Below are positions 9,799 to 17,144 of a stretch of DNA of 17,144 nt, piece by piece. This DNA comes from Rhizophlyctis rosea (taxonomy: Eukaryota; Chytridiomycota; Chytridiomycetes; Rhizophlyctidales; Rhizophlyctidaceae): the NCBI GenBank assembly GCA_027596075.1, contig JADGJC010000521.1, forward strand, positions 1 through 17,144. The letters are read 5' to 3'. Made by a program: the position numbers and the translations under genes. Numbering within the stretch: the first letter of the stretch is position 1; each line of letters starts with the position of its first letter. A model generated the notes under the pieces. It saw only the letters and a program-made list of their open reading frames with translations, made no database searches and was not told where the DNA came from.

Positions 9799-9993
9799 AT
9801 GGAGATTCCACAAAGACCTGTCAATCCGTCAGCATCAACTCCCACAACTCCGGCATAAGCGACGCGCAGTCAAGGGAAAGGCCCTCCGACGCCCCCAACA
9901 TTCCAATCCCCCAACCCGGAGACCCAACCTGCACACGATCGGGGAATGATCGCAAAAGCCGTAACGTCTGGGTCGCTTGGTAGAAAGGCCTAA
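9799..9993 (+). pseudogene. Short Pro/Thr/Ser-rich frame interrupted by one stop
   Basis: The frame from ATG 9799 (GACCATGG context) reads MEIPQRPVNPSASTPTTPA, meets TAA at 9856-9858, and continues in the same frame through QGKGPPTPPTFQSPNPETQP and GMIAKAVTSGSLGRKA to TAA at 9991. Composition is the same on both sides of the first stop, as in a disordered N-terminus with a single nonsense change. With a TATA-like element upstream and no coding sequence downstream, it could be a detached 5' end of a gene. It could also be chance: an antisense frame of 76 codons covers the same DNA. Confidence 0.25.
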
Positions 9994-10109
9994 ATTGGTA
10001 ACCGATGTTTGGGTCAATTTCCTTTATGCTTTTCATTAAGATTGTTATCAATGGCGTTTTGTAACTTTTCGTGATCCTTACCTTATTTTACCTAAGCGTT
10101 TCATTCGAT

Positions 10110-10323
10110 ACACCGATCCCGTGGCAACTTTCGTGAAGGTTCGTTCGCGAATTGTGTGAAGGAACCCAAAGGTGCGGGATGCTTTGACTCGTGGTCGAAG
10201 GATTGATAATTTCCCCCAACTAGTGCAAATCCGAACATGGCAAGCGGTTATTGGGGAACACCGATCCCACGGCAGTTGTGGGAAGGATTATGTGAAGGAA
10301 CCAGAAGGTGTGGGATGCTTTGA
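10110..10323 (+). repeat. Two diverged direct repeats
   Basis: ACACCGATCCC begins a block at 10110 and again at 10258. Both blocks continue with similar sequence (GGCA..TT..TG..GAAGG, then TGTGAAGGAACC, then AAGGTG.GGGATGCTTTGA) and end at about 10187 and 10323. The second copy is about 12 nt shorter. Substitutions and the length difference indicate an older duplication. Part of it lies in the putative last exon of the minus-strand candidate gene at 10461-10929, or in its 3' region. Confidence 0.75.
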
Positions 10324-10929
10324 ATGAGGTGATTTGTTGTTCTTGTTCGGGGCTTTGAAATAGTGAAAGGGTTGACGGACATGCCCGAAAAATGAAGATC
10401 GAAGGAGGTTACACGCGACCCCCGACATGATGAGGCTCCGGCACATCATGGTGCGATGGGACTGGGGACGAGAAATTTTCTTTTCAGAGGAAGCTCATGC
10501 AAACGTCATGCAAATTCAAGCAGACAGCTTACCAATTCTTTCTCAGATTCATCAACGTCGTTTGTTTCCTTCGCTTTTCCCTAAAATAAATGCCAATAAA
10601 AGGCTCCACTTGGTTGAATTGAACCCGCTACTAAATCTATGTTAACATATGCCGGTGTCATCCAGTTCACAATGACGATGAGATTTTGAATATGGCCGCC
10701 CTGTAGATCAATAGACTTCTCCGTCTCTTTTGTTGGCGTGATCAAGTCGAAAAAAGCTGAAGACACTTTCTTCAGGAGCGAGATCTTTACACTCTCAATC
10801 AATTGGCCATTTCCGACAGATGCAATCTGATATCGAAGGGAGAAAGCAGAAGGAAAACAACGCCCGAAAAAGGCCCAATACTAATTACATTAAATTAACA
10901 GTCTAACCTACCACTGCAAGGACAACCAT
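10284..10929 (-). CDS. Candidate small four-exon gene, function unknown
   Basis: Proposed exons: 10929-10912 (MVVLAV), 10826-10671 (from IASVGNGQLIESVKISLLKK to GGHIQNLIVIV), 10580-10533 (GKAKETNDVDESEKEL), and a last exon from 10461 to a stop near 10284. Donors are GTAGGT, GTGAAC and GTAAGC; acceptors are ATATCAG, TTTTAG and CCCCAG. The first intron has a clear pyrimidine tract. Introns are 85, 90 and 71 nt and all junctions are in phase 0. Exons two and three have strongly protein-like composition (SSAFFDLITPTKETEKSIDL). The last exon is least certain: its frame overlaps the diverged repeats. The start lies about 140 nt downstream of the velvet stop on the same strand. No family is recognised; the N-terminus is too short and weak to call a signal peptide. 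Confidence 0.35.
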
Positions 10930-11067
10930 AAGCTGTTTTCGAAAGCGAGAATGCCCGAACCGAAACTTTCATTTCTACAAACGCCACACGACCTCCGACA
11001 CACAGACCCCAAGCGGCAAACGACGACAACAACCCGCCAGTGGATACCATAAGAGTTCCAAAGAACA

Positions 11068-13151
11068 TCAAAGCGATCTACTTCTGGGCCGCCATCTCCG
11101 TCCTCCAGCCACATCCCCATCCCCTGAAGAATCACCCTCTTCCCCCTCCCCACGCCCCAACCGCCCATCCGATCCCGCCCCACTCCCCCTCCTCCTTTCC
11201 GCCACCAGCGTCGACGACCCCCCTTTTCCACCAAGACTCTCCGCCATCCCACCGCTCGTCCCACCCTTCTGCCGCCCCAACTCAGTCCCACCCCCAGTCC
11301 CATCCTCTTCCTCATACTCGTCGCCTTCAATCTCCCCATCCACTTCGTCATCGGCGTCGCGGAGATTGGTGGAATCAAATGCGTCTCCCTCTCGACTGCC
11401 GCCCTTGACACCCTTTTGTCGAGACTTGCGTCGAAGCGGGATTTTGAGACCTTGGTCCGCAAAGTGTTTGGCGAGTTTGGAAGATTCTGGGCGTGTGATG
11501 GGTAGCGGAATGGGGGAGCGAAGAGAAGACATTTAGTGATTTGTATGAGCATGTAGTACTTTCATCGGTATAACCATGCGAGCAATGTAATGACGCGCCA
11601 TGATGATCGGATGGGAAATAATCTTGTCCAAAAAGGAAATAAATGCCCAAAGGAATCCCCGATCGCGTGATAGAGACACCTCCCTGCTCCGTGCCAAAAT
11701 CAAAAGGAATAAGTACTGACCTGTCATTCCCGGGAACTCCCTCGCGTTATACGAAGTAAAACGATCAGACAATACCGTCGCCGAAACATGCGCGACGCTC
11801 TCTGATCGTATCCTATCACACAGTTGGTAAGGCAACGCGTCAGCCATTGGCTCCGCAACCATGCCCAGGGCACAATGCACAAGATTCACCCACCGCGCCA
11901 AATCACTCAACATAAACGCCAGCCGGAACCTGCCCTCAACCCTAATACACAAATCCGGAAACACAAAATACGCCCCCTTCTCCCCAGACAGATCCGACAA
12001 CAGGTGCGCAGACGACACAAGCGATCCGAAAAGCGTGCGATGGACCGGTGGCGGTGGCGCTGAAGACGGTAGTGACCGCTCCGTTGGACGTGATGGCTCT
12101 TCCTGCCGAGGTGGTGCTGGTTGTATTGGCGGAAATGAAGGCGGATGACTTGGGTAGATGTCTGATGGATTCCCAGAGTAGTCAGATGGGTGGTGGACCG
12201 CTTGGTATGGATGATTTGGATGGGGAAAGGGCTGATAGCGGTCGGTGGAGGACGAGGCGTGTTCTAGAGTTGTGGGCGATATGTAGGAGATTGCGAAGGG
12301 ATGTGGGTCTGATGATGAGCTTTGTGGATTACTGGATATTGAACCGGATGCTGGATAAGATCCTCCCGGAGGGTAATGTTGAATGGAAGAAGATGCAAGT
12401 CCTCCGACGTGATGTCGACTGGCGCTGCTCTGTTCGTAGGTTTCTGATGGGTTGATATTTGGTCCGTAATGGGGATTGGGATACGGGGACTGGTCCAAAG
12501 GACCTGCTGATGGTTCGAGCTTGGTAGCGGGGAACAATGGACCCTCAGACGAGTGATGGGAAGCGACGGGTTGATGAAGATTTTGAGGAGCAATGACCAG
12601 GTTTCGATCGGCGACGCCGTGTTCGTCAAACAAGGTCACGTATGTTACGAATGTGGAGATGTCCGGAAACTTGTCAAAGCTGAAGTGCAGAGTCATTTCA
12701 GGTTAATGCGAAGCTCTGTGCAACAGTAGGCTAGAACTCATCACCTGGTCTTGACCCTGCCGTCGGTATCGACGATACCCAATTGCACTATTATGCAAGG
12801 GTCTATCGGTCGTCGATTCAGCTTTCCACCAAAACCGCAAGCTCTTCCCCTTTCCGGTTGCTGAACTACCATCAAGCGAAACATCGATGGCCGCGAGTGT
12901 GTCGCTGAAGATGATGAGGCTGGCCCCGGCTCAGGGAACGGTGGCCATGCTCCTGAGCTGTATGGCGAATCTGAGTGCAGATAATATGAATGATGTGTTG
13001 ATGCGTCATGTGAAGGATGTGGGCGAGGGATATGCGGTGTGAAGGCGCTCCTATGGCCGCTTCCAAACGATGTCTGGCGTGCCGAAGCTGAAGGTTGTGC
13101 GGAGTGTTGCTCCGGATATTGGTCTCCGAGTGAAGGCGGTTTTCGAGACAT
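11068..13151 (-). CDS. velB: Velvet-domain regulator, VelB-like
   Basis: Velvet proteins are fungal nuclear DNA-binding regulators that couple development and spore formation to secondary metabolism; VelB pairs with VeA or VosA. Exons by my model are 13151-12745, 12679-11721 and 11486-11068, giving 594 residues. After a disordered His/Pro/Ser N-terminus, the domain opens at about 91 with FRLMVVQQPERGRACGFG and NRRPIDPCIIVQL. It continues through STFVTYVTLFDEHG to NLVIAPQ (168), is interrupted by about 180 disordered residues (171-349), and resumes with RTLFGSLVSSAHLL, YFVFPDLCIRVEGRFRLAF, NAREFPGM and LAKHFADQGLKIPLRRK. An insertion at this place and the VVQQP opening are VelB features. The C-terminus is Gly/Glu/Arg-rich. 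An 81-nt stretch, 11813-11893, may be a further in-frame intron (567 residues if removed). An in-frame TAG just upstream fixes the start. The last intron (234 nt) is unusually long. Confidence 0.93.
11813..11893 (-). other. Probable frame-preserving intron in the velvet gene
   Basis: On the minus strand CG|GTGGGT begins and GTGATAG|G ends an 81-nt segment without stops and with a CTGAC branch-like site about 27 nt before its end. Removing it leaves the frame intact and deletes 27 residues (399-425 of the unspliced model) that have no counterpart in the compact velvet core, joining FMLSDLAR directly to IRSESVAHVSATVLSD. Confidence 0.6.
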
Positions 13152-13346
13152 TGACTACAATATGATTGACAGAGGCGAGCAGAAGGAAGTTGACGTTCAT
13201 GCAATGTCTGTGATGACAACGCGTTATCAGCAACAGTTCAACCACTGTACATGGCTGGTGGTGCTTTGACAGGACGCGAAAGACATTTCAGCCAGTCAAA
13301 CATGCTTGCAAGGCGCGCATAACTGCGTTGCTTTGCAAAAAACCGC

Positions 13347-13370
13347 AGGACATGCGATCCAGCATGTCCT
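13347..13370. repeat. Perfect 9-bp stem-loop
   Basis: AGGACATGC at 13347-13355 is the exact reverse complement of GCATGTCCT at 13362-13370, with a 6-nt loop. A weaker inverted pair (TTGCAA with TTTGCAA) lies just upstream between about 13307 and 13340. It may be a protein-binding palindrome in the velvet upstream region or part of an old repeat. Confidence 0.6.
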
Positions 13371-14119
13371 CAACAGATAGTTTTGATGATTACTGTCCAT
13401 GTCCATGATTGTGTTCTTGCTATTCTCATGAGTTTCTCATACTGGTGCAACTTACCTCAATGAGAGTTCGGAGCACCAAAAGCCAGTGAAGTGCCTGATG
13501 ACCGAGTGTTAACGATGAAGCAACGGTTGGCCACGACAAACGATGAGTATGTGAAAAAACGCGGGAGGGAAGAAAATGGGAATGAGAACAAAGTGGGTGT
13601 CTAGAAGTGTTGTTATCTTGCAGCAGGGTGTTAATAATCTTGGATCGTCAATACAGGGAGGGAGGCCCAGCATCTAAGGCGATGACGAGACGGTGTGTCT
13701 GTTGTGTGTGCCAGTCCGTCGGCACCGTTAGCAAAGGGGTGTTGCGAACTATTAAGACGGCGCGTGCACTGCTTGCGTCTTCACTAGTCATGACCCACTT
13801 ACCTATGGAAGGCTCAACTGACTCACTCCCACCCGTCTGGCTCCCCCGAGGTGTGGGTTATAGGGCACAGCTTCAAATGGTCATGGTAAACATTTTAATG
13901 CGGAACAATACATCAGCTTATCCACTCATCAGGTATTTGTTCCCACAGAAACGTTCACTTCAATAGTTTGACACCCACCCAATGCTTTTGCAGTGAAACG
14001 CACCAAGTAATTTTCAGGATACGTATTACGGATGGGATAAATGAAGGTTTGAGAACCCACCGACCACTTTTCAGCGGATTGTGTCTGCTCCCTATTCATT
14101 CATAGGGAAGACACCCACC

Positions 14120-14137
14120 GCACAAACTTTTTTGTGC
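14120..14137. repeat. Perfect 7-bp stem-loop beside a second one
   Basis: GCACAAA, a CTTT loop and TTTGTGC form a short perfect hairpin. A second one, TCCCTAT with ATAGGGA around TCATTC, lies at about 14089-14108. Two hairpins within 50 nt in otherwise featureless DNA are noted; function unknown. Confidence 0.45.
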
Positions 14138-16045
14138 ACCCTGCTGGCCGCCCGTGCCGGCGTGTGCTCATCAAACCGATCGCAAATTGTAGTATCCCAG
14201 TTCACTCTCAATTTGGGAGGGGGCTGAGGAGCTTTCGCAATTAGAACATATGCAACTGTTGCAACACTCACACACCCTACCACTTACAACTTCATGACTT
14301 TCATATGTTATGCACATTTCCTCCCGAGTTACTGAAGTGATACCAGGCAGGGGGCAAAGGTCCCCTCCTTGCTGCGTTGCGCCCCCCCGAATGTCCCACC
14401 AAGTCGGCATCATGGGATTGTCGAACGGTCCAGACCTGGGGGAACAGGTGGGATAGAGCCAATGGATGGCCCCAAAGTGGGCAGTCGCCAAATACTCCAA
14501 ATTGTGAATGTATGATTGCCGAGTCGTCGGTAACATGGTTTGTCGATGTGCCTCACACCGCCTCACCTGTTGTGCACATCACAGTGGTGACAGTGGTGAC
14601 AGTGCGAACACTGCGAAGTGCCAGGCGCCCACTGAGTGGCTTGGGCTGATGATCGAGAGTCGATCACAAGCAAAAAGACACCCGGAGCTTTACGGGCTCC
14701 AATGGCCTCGGAGGCAAGAAAAGTCCGTCACCCAGTCATGAGCCAATCGGGCTGGGTTGGTGATGACCTGGTCCCCCATTGCCCCAACCTCCTGCAATGG
14801 GACCCTGCATCAAAGTTGAGTGAGTTGCATCAGATTCACCACTTTCACCACTTTTCATTTGGACCTGGCCCATTACCCATTCGATATATCCTTGGCTCCA
14901 GTCTGGAGTATTGAGTACAATGTAGTAACCTCTGCTCTTATTATTCCGCCATACATACCTATGAAATGCCACAGGCAAAAATGTATGTATAATGAAGGAT
15001 AGAATATGCAATGCACAAGAGTATATGCCATACCCATCGTTTTTGTTGGATGCAAAGGGTTAGTGTATCAATCCTTCTCCCCAGTTATAAGCGATGTGAT
15101 GTTTGTGACCGCATTCTCTGCCGCAAGAAAACTTGATAAAACTTAACCGACAAGAAAGTGGGATCGAAATACAACCAAATTCGGACTTATTGATTGTGCA
15201 TCAGCCGGGACATTTATTGGCCACAAGCCCATCGAGCCAGCTGCGTCCACGTGTCATCTTATTGATTTCATTCTCATGGTCACATGGTCTATTTGGCAAT
15301 ACTGTATCACGTGGTTGCAACATTGCCGCAGCCCCCTTCATACCAGCCTGCTCGGTGCTGGACAAATCCATTTGAACATGAGTGGAAAACTGCAAACAAA
15401 GCCTTCATGCTGAGAGAAGTGAATGGTGGTTGTTGCTGTTCATCGGTGGAAGACAACTTTCTCATTGGGCTACCACATTCAACTTCCAGTTCCCCATTCT
15501 CCGGAACTATCCCTTTCTTGTGAAGACAGTGCAGTTTTCCGTGGCAAAAACGGATAGCTCTTGCACCCATTCAACCTTCCCAGTATTCAAAGCGACGTAT
15601 CGCACAGCTGTCCTCGGGTGGGGGACAATCAAATCACACCCTTGCAGCACCTTGAGAGTTACCCGAGGTGAGCAAGCACATGCCCTTTGGGGTAACTGGC
15701 AAGTGAAATGTCCTCGGACAGTTGCTAGTGGTCATTGGGAATTGTCGTTAGCACTCCTCGGAGCTCGCTTTCCATTGAGGGGCTGTTGGGTGGCACCTCG
15801 TGAGGTGACAACATTTTTCAACTTCCTGACGTTTTTCCTTGTCTTTCCATCAATCACTATGCTTCTTTAGGCACCCACTCTGGCTGCCTGTGTTGTCTGA
15901 AACCACTCTCAACCTATTGTCGATTCCGTCGCAAGTACAGTCAGTCCATACCACATCTCAGGTCCACTACCCTTTCGTGAAAGAAACCGGTCCCGACCGC
16001 TGTTGGTGGACTGGGGAGTTGTGTTGACCACGGTCGCCTGGCTGC

Positions 16046-16076
16046 GACGTCATCACAACTGGTAGGTAGCTATATT
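16046..16076 (+). promoter_or_regulatory. Possible promoter of the edge gene
   Basis: GACGTCA (bZIP/CRE-like core) at 16046-16052 and TATATT at 16071-16076 lie about 180-200 nt upstream of the ATG at 16251. Order and spacing fit a promoter with a leader of about 150 nt. Inferred from motifs only. Confidence 0.3.
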
Positions 16077-16250
16077 CTTGGACATTTATCATATGAGTGG
16101 TTACAAGTTTTGTTAATAGCATTCATTATAGAAGGTTCGCCAGCCCCATCCACTGATAGTTTGTCGAAAAGTCTTGCGTAGCCTTGACATCGGATACAAT
16201 ATCACGGAGGCTTTCGTGTGCTGGGGTAGGAAAGGGGTGAACGAGAGACG

Positions 16251-17144
16251 ATGGACGCGGCATATCACTCGGCGTCGTCATCGCTGACATATCAATGTGA
16301 CTATTACCACAATCCATACCAACACTTTGCGACAGCCGACCCATCCACTCCCTACTCTGGACATTACGACCACCAACATCACTATCACCCTCATAGCGCG
16401 CATACCCCAGCAGATTATACATCTGCAGAAAGTCCACCTGGAGTGGAGTCCGATACCCGTCGCTTTTCACCACCTGCTCAAAACTCGCCGGAAGATTCAT
16501 CCTCAGCACAACTAAGCACGCCACCATCGTTTGCCTCACTATCGTCTTTAGCTCCCAAAACGCCCTTTCCTACACCTCGTTTGCCACCCCCTCCCCCGTT
16601 GTATATCTCCGCCGCCGCTGAATCCACTGCATGCAAACACTTTCCGTCAACTACGATGGGAAGTGTCGATGCGAAATTGGCGTCAACGCTTGATCGGACT
16701 CACCAAATGCCCGGGGAATCCAAAATGGACGAGCAATCAATATCAACGCCTTCAAAATCGAACGACGCGCGACCCGGAACGAGCAACAAACCAGACGAAG
16801 CAGCAGAAATTCCAGTCAAATTGGAGATGCCCGAGGAACCCACCGACCCGATGGATGTGGATTCAAGTCCTTCTTCGCCACGGGTACGTTGCGACCTCAA
16901 TATTAAAGAAGAGGCCATGCCGAATGAGGGGACAGAAGGAAACACACCGGAAGAACGGGGTTTGGGAAACATTGCTGAGCAGCCGGATCCTCCACAAACG
17001 GGCAATGTTGGGAATTCCGAATCAAATAGTGGCGGATCGGTGACCGTTTCAGGCACATTACCATTGGCATCACGGGAAGTGGACAATGTAAGCGATGATG
17101 AGGCTAGCATGTTTTCGGAAATGAGTAGCTTGTCTAGTGAGGTG
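16251..17144 (+). CDS. 5' part of a long disordered protein, function unknown
   Basis: From ATG 16251 the frame stays open for 298 codons and leaves the window without a stop; an in-frame TAG at 16227-16229 fixes this as the first possible start. The N-terminus is Tyr/His-rich (MDAAYHSASSSLTYQCDYYH, then HYDHQHHYHPHSAHTP). It is followed by Ser/Pro-rich sequence with a proline run (LPPPPPLY), many SP/TP sites, and an acidic Ser-rich end (DDEASMFSEMSSLSSEV). Two psi-K-x-E sites typical of sumoylation occur: VKLE (K190) and IKEE (K219). There is no folded domain, signal peptide or membrane segment. Such composition is common in fungal transcription factors and chromatin regulators that carry their domain further C-terminal, but no family can be named. 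Smaller frames on both strands here are shadows. Internal introns are not needed. Confidence 0.75.
   Translation, partial: MDAAYHSASSSLTYQCDYYHNPYQHFATADPSTPYSGHYDHQHHYHPHSAHTPADYTSAESPPGVESDTRRFSPPAQNSPEDSSSAQLSTPPSFASLSSLAPKTPFPTPRLPPPPPLYISAAAESTACKHFPSTTMGSVDAKLASTLDRTHQMPGESKMDEQSISTPSKSNDARPGTSNKPDEAAEIPVKLEMPEEPTDPMDVDSSPSSPRVRCDLNIKEEAMPNEGTEGNTPEERGLGNIAEQPDPPQTGNVGNSESNSGGSVTVSGTLPLASREVDNVSDDEASMFSEMSSLSSEV

Larger units (their letters stand above)
13152..16250. other. Gene-poor stretch between velvet gene and edge gene
   Basis: No recognisable gene. The part next to 13151 should be the velvet promoter and leader. Isolated open frames exist (the longest at 15382-15870, plus, 162 codons, with a 87-codon antisense frame at 15307-15570), but none has motifs, splice partners or a strong coding signal. 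Small palindromes occur at 13347-13370, 14089-14108, 14120-14137 and 15796-15809. A short run of GACAGTGGT units lies near 14580-14605. Nothing marks an intact transposon. Confidence 0.4.

Noticed and set aside
11040..11408. Plus-strand Pro/His-rich frame of 122 codons
   Set aside because: Shadow of the Gly-rich C-terminal exon of the velvet gene.
10908..11552. Minus-strand 214-codon frame rich in Gly and Arg
   Set aside because: Runs in a different phase from the conserved velvet C-terminus (LAKHFADQGLKIPLRRK) over the same bases.
12048..12455. Plus-strand 135-codon frame
   Set aside because: Shadow of the disordered insertion of the velvet protein, which continues on the other strand with conserved blocks on both sides.
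15382..15870. Plus-strand 162-codon frame in gene-poor DNA
   Set aside because: Cys/Trp/Phe-rich, no motif, no splice partner, and an antisense frame of similar quality over part of it; kept only as a remark.
13300..16250. Search for an intact transposon between the velvet gene and the edge gene
   Set aside because: Only short isolated hairpins were seen; no terminal inverted repeats in pair, target duplications or transposase motifs.
16126..17110. Minus-strand frames of 136-137 codons at the right edge
   Set aside because: Both are covered by the longer plus-strand frame that starts at 16251 and has consistent composition to the window end.

Overview
The window is eukaryotic, nuclear and fungal. 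Two genes with clear family identity carry the evidence. One is an intron-dense AP-3 adaptor delta subunit. The other is a velvet-domain regulator, a family restricted to fungi. Introns are short (mostly 53-90 nt), with GTRNGY donors, CTAAC/CTGAC/TTAAC-like branch sites and AG acceptors. The 14 introns in AP-3 delta and its metazoan-like C-terminus suggest a basidiomycete or an early-diverging (chytrid-type) lineage rather than a yeast. I cannot place it more finely from sequence alone. No CRISPR array, tRNA, rRNA or intact transposon was seen.

Layout. 1-2060: no convincing gene; E-box-like GTCACRTG motifs near the left edge and a few small repeats. 2070-3072: plus-strand remains of a protein-coding gene, with an in-frame 24-bp minisatellite, a frameshift and a 34-bp tandem duplication that breaks the last exon. 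3433-8036 (minus): complete AP-3 delta gene, 15 coding exons, 1238 residues by my splice model, starting with a 12-nt exon and a GC-AG intron. 8037-9110: several exon-like open segments on the minus strand (and one on the plus strand) that look coding but that I could not join into one model. 9500-10000: a possible promoter with a short plus-strand reading frame cut by a stop. 10110-10323: two diverged direct repeats. 10400-10929 (minus): a candidate small four-exon gene. 11068-13151 (minus): the velvet gene, VelB-like, with a long insertion in its domain. 13152-16250: no confident gene, only hairpins and isolated open frames. 16251-17144 (plus): the first 298 codons of a long, disordered, Ser/Pro/His-rich protein that runs off the right edge.

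The genes do not form a pathway. AP-3 delta acts in Golgi/endosome to vacuole sorting; the velvet protein is a nuclear regulator of development and secondary metabolism. I found no convincing novel multi-gene system. The interesting material is at gene-structure level: a GC-AG first intron, a probable frame-preserving hidden intron in the velvet domain, a gene broken by a tandem duplication, and unannotated short-exon genes between the large ones.
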